A stretch of 64,000 nucleotides of DNA from Sphingobium sp. JS3065 (GTDB lineage: Bacteria; Pseudomonadota; Alphaproteobacteria; Sphingomonadales; Sphingomonadaceae), in assembly GCF_026427355.1 (NCBI RefSeq), contig NZ_CP102664.1, positions 62,001 through 126,000 of the forward strand, read 5' to 3'. The translations under genes and the position numbers were made by a program. The notes below the pieces were generated by a model, which did not search any database, was not told the DNA's origin, and saw nothing but the letters and a program-made list of their open reading frames with translations. Shown one piece after another: positions 1 to 7,704 of the stretch (position 1 is the first letter of the stretch; the number at the start of each line of letters is the position of its first letter).

Positions 1-88
1 CCAGCGCCAGCTTCTTGCCGACCAGCCGGTTGAAAAGGGTGGACTTGCCCACGTTGGGCCGCCCGACAATGGCAACGGTGGGCAGCAT
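1..88 (-). CDS. der: Ribosome-assembly GTPase Der (EngA), N-terminal fragment
   Basis: Only the first 29 or so codons lie in the window; the gene runs off the left edge. The encoded start is [20 protein letters not shown], which holds the G1/P-loop GRPNVGKS typical of the first GTPase domain of Der, an essential double-GTPase needed for 50S ribosome maturation. The ATG is at 86-88. It lies downstream of bamB on the same strand, a common alphaproteobacterial neighbourhood. The P-loop alone could fit Era or another TrmE-Era GTPase, but the bamB linkage and the start sequence favour Der. Confidence 0.88.
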
Positions 89-145
89 AAGAGGCCCGTA
101 TCCTTTCTTGCGTCGCCTGTTAGCACATCAGGCGTAAAAACATGA

Positions 146-211
146 GTGCTCCTGCGAAGGCAGGAGCCCAGTTCCAACGCTTGGACTGGACTCCCGCCTT
201 CGCAGGAGCAC
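146..211. repeat. Intergenic inverted repeat between bamB and der
   Basis: The arms GTGCTCCTGCGAAGGC (146-161) and its exact reverse complement (196-211) flank a 34-base spacer. The element fills most of the 147-base gap between der and bamB. It resembles the REP-like palindromes scattered through sphingomonad genomes. It may stabilise mRNA or attenuate transcription, but no U-run follows, so I do not call it a terminator. Confidence 0.7.
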
Positions 212-235
212 GCTTATCTTGTCTCGTCCCTGGCG

Positions 236-1597
236 TCAGCGAAACGCCGTCAGCTTGCCGTCGTCCGCCAGGATATAGAGCGTATTGTTCGCCACGATCG
301 GCGACAGCGACATCGACCGGTCCAGATCGATTTGCGCCTGTATCTTGCCGGTCGTCGGATCGACATAATTAAGGTCGCCATGGGTCGACACCAGGACCAG
401 CCGTCCGCCCGCCAGAACCGGTCCGGTCCAGCGGATCGCCTTGTCCTTCTTCTTTTCCTTCTCCCAACGACGCAACTGGCTGATCCAGCGTATCTTGCCG
501 GTGGCGCGGGCAACGCAGAGCAGCTTCGCGTCGCTGGTCACCGCGAACACCCATTCGCCCACCACCGAGGGGGTGGAGATGCCCGCAATGTTGATTTCCC
601 ACAGCCGCTGGCCGCTCACCAGTTCATAGCTCGCCATGCGACCGCCCTGTCCGATAGCGAAGACGCGCCCGCGATCGATCACCGGATCGGCGTCGATATC
701 GGTTAGCGATGCCACGGCGGTCGAGATGCTGGTCCGCGACAGCGCGTCGCCCCACAATGTCCGGCCATTCTCATAACGATAGGCGGTCAGTTCGCCCGAA
801 CTATAGCCCGCGATCACCGTGCCCTGCGCGGCGGCGGGAGCGGCCACGCCGAAAATGCCGGTGACCTGCAACGTGCCGCTGTCGGTCCATTGCACTTCGC
901 CGTCGCTCTGGTTCAGGGCGAAGATCTGATTGTCCTGCCCCATCACATAGACATGGCCGTTGGCCAGCGTCGGCGCGCCGCGCAGCGGGCCGCCGGGGCG
1001 CTTCTTCCACAGGATCGCGCCCGTATTCGCGTCCATCGCCGCGACGTCGCCGACGCCGGTGCTGGCATAGAGCTTGCCGTCGATCACGCTGACGCCGCCG
1101 CCGAACAGGGCGCGGCCGCTGCCCTGGGCGGGCAGGGGGGTCTGCCATAGCTTCGCGCCGCTCGTCGCGTCGAACGCGATCACCCGCGCATCGGCGTCGA
1201 TGACATAGAGCTTGCCGCCCACGACGACCGGAGCGGAGCCAAGCCGCGCCTGCGGCGTGCTGCCCGCGATGGATACGGTCCACGCCCGCGATGGCGAAGC
1301 GCCCAGCGCCAGATTGCCCATCGTCTTGGCGGGGCTGCCGCCCGGCTGCGACCATTGGTCGTTGGCATAGGGTTCGGGCAGCGCCACCGGCACGTCGGCC
1401 AGCGTCGGATCGACCTCCACGCCCTGCTCGTTGCTCAGGATAGAGGTGCGCTTGCCGACCACCGGGGTCTTGGGGCCGCCCTTCTTGCCGCCCACGATGC
1501 CGCAGCCCGCCAGCATCGCGATCATCACGGCAACGGTCACGGCGCGGCCGGCGCCCGAAAATTTCGTCATGCTGTGCATTCCCATGCGCCCAATCAT
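236..1597 (-). CDS. bamB: Outer membrane protein assembly factor BamB, lipoprotein
   Basis: A 453-residue PQQ-like beta-propeller protein of the BAM complex, which scaffolds BamA during outer-membrane barrel insertion from the periplasmic face. A lipoprotein signal ends in LAGC (lipidation Cys32), followed by repeated propeller strands (KLYVIDADARVIAFDATSGA, KLYASTGVGDVAAMDANTGA and similar motifs). The ATG at 1597 overlaps the stop of the upstream TPR-like gene by 4 bases, suggesting translational coupling. An internal ATG at 1570 would give a more compact signal peptide with Cys23, so the true start is ambiguous. YfgM-like gene, bamB and der in series is a familiar arrangement. Confidence 0.92.
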   Translation of the reverse strand: MIGRMGMHSMTKFSGAGRAVTVAVMIAMLAGCGIVGGKKGGPKTPVVGKRTSILSNEQGVEVDPTLADVPVALPEPYANDQWSQPGGSPAKTMGNLALGASPSRAWTVSIAGSTPQARLGSAPVVVGGKLYVIDADARVIAFDATSGAKLWQTPLPAQGSGRALFGGGVSVIDGKLYASTGVGDVAAMDANTGAILWKKRPGGPLRGAPTLANGHVYVMGQDNQIFALNQSDGEVQWTDSGTLQVTGIFGVAAPAAAQGTVIAGYSSGELTAYRYENGRTLWGDALSRTSISTAVASLTDIDADPVIDRGRVFAIGQGGRMASYELVSGQRLWEINIAGISTPSVVGEWVFAVTSDAKLLCVARATGKIRWISQLRRWEKEKKKDKAIRWTGPVLAGGRLVLVSTHGDLNYVDPTTGKIQAQIDLDRSMSLSPIVANNTLYILADDGKLTAFR

Positions 1598-2292
1598 TCC
1601 TGTCCCGCCCCTGTCGGCGTTTCGACTGCATCCACACCCAATAAGCCCGCCATCTGTCGCGCGCGTGAACGGATCGACTGGGGCACGCCCTTGTCCTTCG
1701 CCATGGCGGCGAACAGCGGCCCGGCCAGGTCGGGCTTGCGCATCTTCATATAGGCGATGGCGACCAGTTCCCCGGCGCTGCCGAACCAGGGCGCACCCTC
1801 GACGGCGAGCGGCTTCAACCGGTCGACCACCTGCTGCGGGGCCAGGCTCTCATATTCCAGCGTGGTCTGGCGGATCAGCGCCAGGTCGCGATAGGGCTGG
1901 TCGAGCGAGCTGTCGCCCGCCATCGCCCGATAGGCGGCGATCGCGGCCTTGCTGTCGCCCTTGCGCGCCGCCGCGCCGGCCTTCACCAGCAGGGCGGATG
2001 CGCGGAAGCCCGGCTGGCTCGCCTGGGTCAGCTTGTCCAGTTCCTTCGCATCGGGCGCGCCGCCGCCGACCGCCGTGGCGATCACCTTGTCCATTTCCTC
2101 CGACACGGCCTGCGACTGGGTTTTCGTATGATGCTGCCAGTAGAGCCAGCCGCCGAAGACCGCGAGGCCGACGACCACCAGCGCGACGATCCATCGGCCG
2201 AAGCGCTGCCAGAAGGTCAGCAACTGGTCCTGCCGTACGGCCTCGTCCACCTCGCGCATGAAGGCTTCGCTGTTTTGCGGCGTCAGGGCCAC
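1594..2292 (-). CDS. YfgM-like tetratricopeptide membrane protein
   Basis: A 232-residue protein with a cytoplasmic N-terminus, one transmembrane helix (about residues 33-52, RWIVALVVVGLAVFGGWLYW) and a periplasmic TPR-like helical domain. This matches the YfgM/DUF2133 family of ancillary SecYEG-associated chaperone partners. It lies directly upstream of bamB with a 4-base overlap, the same pairing as yfgM-bamB (yfgL) in enterobacteria, which supports an envelope-biogenesis role. The C-terminus is acidic and Gly-rich. I infer the function from topology and synteny; no catalytic residues are expected. Confidence 0.8.
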   Translation of the reverse strand: MALTPQNSEAFMREVDEAVRQDQLLTFWQRFGRWIVALVVVGLAVFGGWLYWQHHTKTQSQAVSEEMDKVIATAVGGGAPDAKELDKLTQASQPGFRASALLVKAGAAARKGDSKAAIAAYRAMAGDSSLDQPYRDLALIRQTTLEYESLAPQQVVDRLKPLAVEGAPWFGSAGELVAIAYMKMRKPDLAGPLFAAMAKDKGVPQSIRSRARQMAGLLGVDAVETPTGAGQE

Positions 2293-2366
2293 TTGGGTCT
2301 CCAGAAATTCGTCAGAAAAGGCATGCGGAAGGCGCGATCATTAGCGGCGCACCGCGCTCGCGCAAA

Positions 2367-3239
2367 TCACTTTTTGGGCCGATAGACCTGATCTTCGGTC
2401 GGAAAGTGCCGGTTTCGGACATCCGCCGCATATTGGGCGGCGGCATGGCCGATCGTTTCCGCGATATTTTCATAGCGTTTCACGAAGCGGGGCACGCGCT
2501 CGAACATGCCCAGCATATCTTCCGCCACCAAAACCTGCCCGTCGCAATGGGCCGACGCGCCGATGCCGATCACCGGCACGTCCACGCTGTCGGTGACGGT
2601 GACGGCGATCTCCTCCATCACCCCTTCCAGCACCATGGCGAAGGCGCCCGCCTGCGCCACGGCGCGGGCGTCGGAGACGATCTTCTCATGCTCCTCCCGG
2701 CTCTTGCCCCGCGCGCCATAGCCGCCCAGCGCGTTCACCGCCTGCGGCGTCAGCCCGATATGCGCCATCACCGGAATGCCCCGTTGGCTGAGGAAGGCGA
2801 TGGTCTCGGCCATGGCGGCCCCGCCCTCCAGCTTCACGCCCGCGCAGCCGGTCTCCGCCATGACCCGGCTGGCGCTGGCGAAGGCCTGTTGTGGCGATGC
2901 TTCGTAACTGCCGAAGGGCATGTCGACCAGCACGACGCTGTGATAGCTGCCCCGCACCACGGCGGCGCCATGGGCGATCATCATGTCCAGCGTGACGGCC
3001 AGGGTGGAGGGCAGGCCGTAGATCACCTGCCCCAGCGAATCGCCCACCAGCAGCATGTCGCAATGCGGGTCGAGCAACTGCGCCTGCCGCGCCGTATAGG
3101 CGGTCAGCATCACCAGCGGCTGTTCCGTCCTGCCCCCGGCCTTGCGGCTCTGGATGGCGGGCACGGTCAGGCGCTTAATCGGCGCGGGCGTGGGATTGGC
3201 GCGGCTGGTCGACGTATCGAGCGTGAAGGTCGTGGACAT
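2367..3239 (-). CDS. panB: 3-methyl-2-oxobutanoate hydroxymethyltransferase
   Basis: PanB catalyses the first committed step of pantothenate/CoA synthesis, transferring a hydroxymethyl group from 5,10-methylene-THF to alpha-ketoisovalerate in the cytoplasm. Conserved family segments are visible: MLTAYTARQAQLLD, DMLLVGDSLG with the metal-binding Asp, KLEGG, GIPVMAHIGLTPQ and PVIGIGAS. I place the start at the ATG at 3239 (MSTTFTLDT), because an upstream in-frame ATG at 3275 adds only an unconserved, Arg-rich dozen residues. That gives 290 residues, close to the family norm of 265-290. No panC is in the window. It is 74 bases upstream of the YfgM-like gene on the same strand. Confidence 0.96.
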   Translation of the reverse strand: MSTTFTLDTSTSRANPTPAPIKRLTVPAIQSRKAGGRTEQPLVMLTAYTARQAQLLDPHCDMLLVGDSLGQVIYGLPSTLAVTLDMMIAHGAAVVRGSYHSVVLVDMPFGSYEASPQQAFASASRVMAETGCAGVKLEGGAAMAETIAFLSQRGIPVMAHIGLTPQAVNALGGYGARGKSREEHEKIVSDARAVAQAGAFAMVLEGVMEEIAVTVTDSVDVPVIGIGASAHCDGQVLVAEDMLGMFERVPRFVKRYENIAETIGHAAAQYAADVRNRHFPTEDQVYRPKK

Positions 3240-3290
3240 GGGATGCGCTCTACCCCAGCGCGGCGCAGGGCGCAAATCGGGGTTAAGTTC

Positions 3291-3367
3291 GTCATCCTGG
3301 CGGAGGCAGGGATTCCGCGCGATAGGGCACGGAGTAGGCTCACGAGATCCCAGCCTTCGCTGGGATG
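3291..3367. repeat. Sphingomonad-type REP element (GTCATCC... / ...GGGATGA)
   Basis: The left arm begins GTCATCCTGGCGGAGGCAGG at 3291. The right arm GAGATCCCAGCCTTCGCTGG begins at 3343 and runs to 3367. The arms are imperfect inverted copies of the same core, which recurs at 14861-14939 inside the atp operon. The element lies between panB and the TonB receptor gene. Confidence 0.7.
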
Positions 3368-3404
3368 AAAAAATACGGGGAGCGGCAGGGCTGTGCCGCT
3401 CCCC
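3366..3404 (-). terminator. Rho-independent terminator of the TonB receptor gene
   Basis: An 11-bp perfect stem (3377-3387 with 3394-3404, GGGGAGCGGCA) closes a 6-base loop. Read on the minus strand it is followed by GTATTTTTTC. It starts 25 bases past the receptor stop codon. Confidence 0.85.
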
Positions 3405-3429
3405 GCGGGGGATGAACCTTGTTAAAGGG

Positions 3430-5922
3430 TCAGAAGGAGAATTTGATCGTCCCGCCCCAGGTCCGCGGATCGCCCGGCTGACCGGCGATCAGGCCGGTAT
3501 TGCCCGGCGCGACCTGGAGATTTTCGATATAGTTCACGTCGAAGGCGTTGCGGACCCAACCGAAGATGTCGAACCCATCGCCGCGGAAACCGGCGCGGAA
3601 GTTGGTCAGCGCATAGCCCTTCACCTCCGTATAGATTGACGGCGAGGCGTTGGAATTCCAGTGCGACCGGTAATTGCCGTCGACGCCCAGATAGACCTGG
3701 CCTTCCTTCGCCAGCAGCGTGACCGGAATGTTATATTCCGCGCCGTAGGAGAAGGCCCATTTCGACACGCCCGGCAGATCGAAGCCGGAAATGTCGCATG
3801 CCCGCGGGCTGAGGGTGTTGGGAACGCCTGCATTCGAATAGTCTGCGGGCTGATTGGCGGGCTGCGACGTGCCGCCGGACAGTTCGGGCGGGCAGGGCGC
3901 GTTGGTGAACTTCTTGTACTTGGCGTCGGTAAAGGCGCCGTTCGCATAGGCGGTGAAGCGATCGCTGGCGACGACCTTGAAATCCGCCTCTATGCCCTGC
4001 GACCGGACCTTGTCTGCATTGGCCAGATAGCCGCGCACGGTGCCGAACTGGCCGCCGTTCACGGTCGCCTGGAAATTCTTGATCTCCGTGCGGAAGGCGG
4101 TGATGTTGAAGGTCGCCCGGCGATCCCAGAACTGGGTCTTCAGGCCGATTTCATAATGATTGACCCGTTCCGGCTTCACCGTGCCCGCGTCGTAGTTCAC
4201 CGTATTGTCGGAATTGAGCGGCAAGCCGTTCTGGTTGATGCCCAGCGTCTTGAAGCTCTTGGCATAGGTCACATAGGCCAGAACGTCCTGCGCGATCCTG
4301 TAATTGACGTTGAAGTCGTAGGTGAAGTTCCAGGCGCTGTCCGAAGGGGCGCTGACCTGCGGCTGATACACGCCGCACTGGGCCGCCAGGTCCGTGGGAA
4401 GCGGATTGCCCGGCGTCGTCAGGCACGAAATAACCTGGCCCTGGCCGTTGGTTACGACCCTCTGGTAAAAGCCCGACTTCCTGTCGTAGTTCAGGCGCGC
4501 GCCAGGCTGGATGGTCAGGGCGTCGGTCACCTTCCAGCTCAACTGGCCGAACAGCGCCGCGCTGGTGGACTTGAGCCATTGCGTATTGCTGGCGGTCAAC
4601 CCGGCCAGAACTTCAGGCCTGTTATAGGGGTTGGTCAAGCTGGCTGAGGGCGCCAGGCTCCATTTTACGGCATCGACCCCCTGCTGCTCGGTGCCCTGGG
4701 TATCGATCCGCTGCTTGAAGCCGAACAGGCCGACCACGAAGTCGATCTTCTGGCTTTCGTAATTATAGCGGAATTCCTGGCTATACTGGTCCTGCTGCGA
4801 GGGGTTTTGCGATTTCGACACGACCGACAGGCCGGTGAAGTCGCGGTCATTCTCCGGCTTCCAGTCCCAGAAGCGCCAGGCGGTGACGGATGTCAGCGTG
4901 CCCGGGCCGACATCCCACTTTATCTTGGCCGACACGCCGCCGATCTTGTTGCCTGCGTTGAGGCTGGAGTCGAGATCGGTCAGCCGGTCATAGGGATTGC
5001 GGCTGGGGACAACATAATTGCGGCCGGGATTGGCGGTGTTGATCGCGGCGACCAGGGCATCATACTGGCGGGTGAGCGGCCTTTGGGTGCGGCCGACGCG
5101 CACGAACACGGTGCCGCAGCATTCCGGATCCTGCTTGCTGTAATCGCCTGACAGGGTGATGCTGAAATCATCTTTGGGCTTGAACAGCAACTGGCCGCGA
5201 AGGCCCAGATTGTCCTGCTCGTTGATCCAGCGGTCGGTGGCCGTGTTGTAGAGCGTGCCCCGGCGGCTGGTCGCGGCCACGGCGATGCGGGCGGCGATCG
5301 TGTCCGACAACGGGCCGGAAATGGCCGCCTTGGCCTGCTTGTAATTGAGGTTGCCGACGGTCAGTTCGGCGCGGCCCTCGAAATCGAAGGTCGGCTGGTT
5401 GGTCGTGATGTTGATCGCGCCCGCCGTGGTGTTCTTGCCATAGAGGGTGCCCTGCGGCCCGCGCAGCACCTCGACCTGGGCGACGTCCAGGAAGTCGAAG
5501 GTCGCGGCGGCGACGCGGCTGTTGTACACATCGTCGACATAGATGCCGACGCCCTGCTCGAAGCCGTCGCTGGTCAGGCCGAACGGCACGCCCAGGCCAC
5601 GGATGTTGACCGACGTGTTGCGCGGATTGGTGGTGTAGACCTGTAGCGTCGGCGCAAGCTGTTGCAGCTTCACGACGTTGAAATTGCCGGTCGCTTCTAT
5701 GCTGTCGCCCCGGATGACGGAAATTGCCAGCGGCACTTCCTGCGCGGTTTCGGCGCGGCGGCGGGCGGTGACGATGATCACCTCGCCGCGGGCGCTGGAT
5801 GCCTGTTCGCTATGGTCCGCCGCGGATTGCGGAGCGGTTTGAGATGCATCCTGCGCTTGTGCGCTGGACGCGATGATGGATGCGCCCGCCACGCCGGCGA
5901 GCAACAGAAAACGCGCAATCAT
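3430..5922 (-). CDS. TonB-dependent outer membrane receptor
   Basis: An 830-residue outer-membrane active transporter of the FecA/BtuB superfamily. The start at 5922 (MIARFLLLAGVAG) gives a clean signal peptide ending near SAQAQ, and a strong GGAAGGGG ribosome site lies upstream; the longer upstream extension is not signal-like. The plug domain follows (about residues 45-160) with VIIVTARRRAETAQEVPLAI as TonB box/plug start and VEVLRGPQGTLYGKNTTAGA, the hallmark of the large sphingomonad receptor family. A 22-strand barrel region then ends in aromatic IKFSF. The substrate is not determined. It lies downstream of a YezD-like gene on the same strand, which may hint at sulfur-compound uptake. 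Confidence 0.93.
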   Translation of the reverse strand: MIARFLLLAGVAGASIIASSAQAQDASQTAPQSAADHSEQASSARGEVIIVTARRRAETAQEVPLAISVIRGDSIEATGNFNVVKLQQLAPTLQVYTTNPRNTSVNIRGLGVPFGLTSDGFEQGVGIYVDDVYNSRVAAATFDFLDVAQVEVLRGPQGTLYGKNTTAGAINITTNQPTFDFEGRAELTVGNLNYKQAKAAISGPLSDTIAARIAVAATSRRGTLYNTATDRWINEQDNLGLRGQLLFKPKDDFSITLSGDYSKQDPECCGTVFVRVGRTQRPLTRQYDALVAAINTANPGRNYVVPSRNPYDRLTDLDSSLNAGNKIGGVSAKIKWDVGPGTLTSVTAWRFWDWKPENDRDFTGLSVVSKSQNPSQQDQYSQEFRYNYESQKIDFVVGLFGFKQRIDTQGTEQQGVDAVKWSLAPSASLTNPYNRPEVLAGLTASNTQWLKSTSAALFGQLSWKVTDALTIQPGARLNYDRKSGFYQRVVTNGQGQVISCLTTPGNPLPTDLAAQCGVYQPQVSAPSDSAWNFTYDFNVNYRIAQDVLAYVTYAKSFKTLGINQNGLPLNSDNTVNYDAGTVKPERVNHYEIGLKTQFWDRRATFNITAFRTEIKNFQATVNGGQFGTVRGYLANADKVRSQGIEADFKVVASDRFTAYANGAFTDAKYKKFTNAPCPPELSGGTSQPANQPADYSNAGVPNTLSPRACDISGFDLPGVSKWAFSYGAEYNIPVTLLAKEGQVYLGVDGNYRSHWNSNASPSIYTEVKGYALTNFRAGFRGDGFDIFGWVRNAFDVNYIENLQVAPGNTGLIAGQPGDPRTWGGTIKFSF

Positions 5923-6093
5923 GATGATTCCCCTTCCGGATGTCCGGTGAATATTGATCGCGGCCTCTGCGGTGATCCGCTCAAAGCCGAAGATATGGGA
6001 ATGGAAAATGTGGCCCACCCCTTGCCACCTGTTATTCGGCCCTTTTTCCGGGCCTTTTTCAGCAACCCTGCATCTTGCGCCCCCGCGATTGTC

Positions 6094-6285
6094 TCAGGCG
6101 GTCAGGCGCGTCTTTTCCGTCACGTCGATCTGCACCACCCGCGCATCGTGAACGGTCAGCGTGACCGACCCGAAACGGAGCGATTCGAGCACGCTGCGTA
6201 TCTTTTCGATGCTGACGGCGATGTCGTGGCGCTGCCCGTCGCCGCGGCCGTTGCGGGCAAATTCAATCGATCGGTTTTCACTCAT
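6094..6285 (-). CDS. YezD-like small protein (DUF2292)
   Basis: A 63-residue cytoplasmic protein with the DUF2292/YezD pattern: IEKIRSVLESLRFGSVTLTV followed by HDARVVQIDVTEKTRL. The family is short, of unknown biochemical function, and is often seen beside sulfur-assimilation genes in bacteria. I chose the ATG at 6285 (MSENRSIEF) because AAGAGGTG sits 5-10 bases upstream; an in-frame ATG at 6330 would begin within the likely promoter. The gene precedes the TonB receptor by 171 bases on the same strand and may share its regulation. Confidence 0.8.
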   Translation of the reverse strand: MSENRSIEFARNGRGDGQRHDIAVSIEKIRSVLESLRFGSVTLTVHDARVVQIDVTEKTRLTA

Positions 6286-6302
6286 AAACACCTCTTGAAC
6301 AC

Positions 6303-6330
6303 TCTTTATCTCAACTATTTTGATAGACAA
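6303..6330 (-). promoter_or_regulatory. Putative promoter/operator of the yezD-like gene
   Basis: On the minus strand the segment reads TTGTCT, 16 bases, then TAAAGA, a plausible -35/-10 pair in an AT-rich island. The -35 and spacer contain TTGTCTATCAAAATAG, which closely matches the element ahead of the hydrolase gene at 7090-7108. The shared word is more extensive than core promoter hexamers need, so it may be a regulator site. Confidence 0.45.
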
Positions 6331-6382
6331 AAAAGCAAATATAAAGGGCGCTCAAGTTTCTCTTGTCGCGCCCCGTTATGAT

Positions 6383-7051
6383 TTAACCGTTCACCCGCAG
6401 CGCGGCCAATCGCCGCTCCTGATGCGCCAGCGGGATGGCGGGCCGTAATTGGCGCATCGCAGAGGCCTGCTCATGCGCATTGTCGATCAGCCTTTCGAGC
6501 AGCGCCTGACCGAACCGCCATTCGCCCAGGCCCGATTCCGCGTTGATATGGCCGCAAAAACCCGCATCGACGAAGCTGCTGCCCCAATTCTTGCCGATGC
6601 TGTGGGCGCGTTCGAAGAAGATATAGGGATCGTTGCGGCTCGCCACGACGATCGACGGGAAGGGCAGTTGCGCGCGGGGCGTGGGGCCGAAGCCGCCGAT
6701 CGTCTCCGGCGTTTCCATCCGGTCGCAATCGGGCGGCGCCACCAGCAGCGCGCCCGTCACCGGCCAGCCATAGGCCTGGCTCTGCAACGCGCCCCACCAG
6801 GCGACCGCCAGACAGCCCAGGCTGTGCGCGGCCAGGATGATCGGCCCGTCCGCCGCCCGGATCGCCGCGTCCAGCCGCGTGACCCAGCTATTGCGGCTGG
6901 GGCTGGCCCAGCTACCCAGGTCGACCCGTTCGCAATCCCCGCGGGTTTTTTCCCACAGCGTCTGCCAATGGCCGGGTCCGCTATTGTTGAGACCCGGTAT
7001 GGTCAGCACGACCGGTTGGCGGGCGTCACCCGAATGTCCGAATCGCTCCAT
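6383..7051 (-). CDS. RBBP9/YdeN family alpha/beta hydrolase
   Basis: A 222-residue serine hydrolase of the RBBP9/YdeN family. The likely catalytic triad is Ser77 in AAHSLG, Asp141 in SRNDPY and His168 in FCGHIN. The N-terminal VLTIPGLNNSGPGHWQTLWE is the characteristic first strand and oxyanion region. Physiological substrates of these small soluble esterases are unknown. The gene is 97 bases upstream of the yezD-like gene on the same strand, and both have a similar promoter-proximal motif. The divergent gene on its other side encodes an OsmC-type peroxidase. Confidence 0.88.
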   Translation of the reverse strand: MERFGHSGDARQPVVLTIPGLNNSGPGHWQTLWEKTRGDCERVDLGSWASPSRNSWVTRLDAAIRAADGPIILAAHSLGCLAVAWWGALQSQAYGWPVTGALLVAPPDCDRMETPETIGGFGPTPRAQLPFPSIVVASRNDPYIFFERAHSIGKNWGSSFVDAGFCGHINAESGLGEWRFGQALLERLIDNAHEQASAMRQLRPAIPLAHQERRLAALRVNG

Positions 7052-7080
7052 GGTCAGATCCTCGTCCTATTGTCGAGGGA

Positions 7081-7108
7081 GAGATAATTCTATTTTTCTG
7101 GTAGACAA
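7081..7108 (-). promoter_or_regulatory. Putative promoter/operator of the hydrolase gene
   Basis: On the minus strand TTGTCT (7103-7108), a 16-base spacer and TATCTC (7081-7086) form a plausible promoter about 30 bases before the start codon. TTGTCTACCAGAAAAATAG overlaps it and matches the motif ahead of the yezD-like gene except for a 3-base insertion and one transition. Confidence 0.42.
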
Positions 7109-7178
7109 TGGTCAAGCGACAAAATGTGTCGAAAAATGGGCAGCCCGATTCATCTGGCGTTCATGTTGAAACCGCGCT

Positions 7179-7209
7179 CCGATTTTCCCGTCTCCTGGGA
7201 AATAATCGG
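7179..7209. promoter_or_regulatory. Inverted repeat in the osmC leader
   Basis: CCGATTTTCCC (7179-7189) can pair with GGGAAATAATCGG (7197-7209), with two bases bulged. It lies 63 bases ahead of the OsmC-type start codon. It could be an operator for a dimeric regulator or an RNA hairpin in the leader; the sequence alone does not decide. Confidence 0.4.
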
Positions 7210-7272
7210 GTCATGGGGATGAAACCAAGGGGGGCCGAAGGGGTTTTCCATGGGCGTACAGGGAGGATCGCC

Positions 7273-7704
7273 ATGAAGATCAATCGCAGCGGATCGGCGG
7301 TATGGAGCGGCGGCCTGAAGGACGGCAAGGGTGCGATTTCGACCCAGAGCGGCGCGCTCGACGCGCATCCCTATGGTTTTGCGATGCGTTTCGAAGGGGT
7401 GCCGGGTACCAATCCCGAAGAATTGATCGCCGCTGCCCACGCCTCCTGCTTCACCATGGCGCTGTCGCTGATATTGGGCGAAGCGGGGCTGACGGCGGAG
7501 AAGATGGAGACGAACGCCGTCGTCACGCTGGAGCAGCAGGAGGGCGGCTTCGTCATCACCGCCAGCAAGCTCAGTCTGAAGGCGGCCATCCCCGGCGCGG
7601 ACGATGCCCGGTTCCAGGAACTGGCGGCCAAGGCGAAGGCCAATTGCCCGGTTTCGAAGCTGCTGAATGCGGAGATCAGCCTGGACGCCGAACTGCTAGG
7701 CTGA
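7273..7704 (+). CDS. OsmC-type organic hydroperoxide reductase
   Basis: A 143-residue OsmC/Ohr-family thiol peroxidase that reduces organic hydroperoxides in the cytoplasm. The two redox cysteines are present: Cys59 in HASCFTMAL and Cys125 in ANCPVSKLL. Arg39 in the AMRFEG strand is in the expected active-site region. The ATG at 7273 is preceded by GGAGGATCGCC, a near-ideal ribosome site; upstream in-frame starts give an unconserved tail. DGKGAISTQSGALDAHPYGF at the N-terminus is closer to the OsmC than the Ohr subgroup. It is divergent from the hydrolase gene and its end overlaps the convergent EamA gene by 9 bases. Confidence 0.93.
   Translation: MKINRSGSAVWSGGLKDGKGAISTQSGALDAHPYGFAMRFEGVPGTNPEELIAAAHASCFTMALSLILGEAGLTAEKMETNAVVTLEQQEGGFVITASKLSLKAAIPGADDARFQELAAKAKANCPVSKLLNAEISLDAELLG

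Noticed and set aside
6040..6061. GGCCC/GGGCC hairpin followed by T residues between the TonB receptor and yezD-like genes
   Set aside because: The T-run follows on the plus strand, where no gene ends. On the minus strand it lacks a U-run, so I do not call a terminator.
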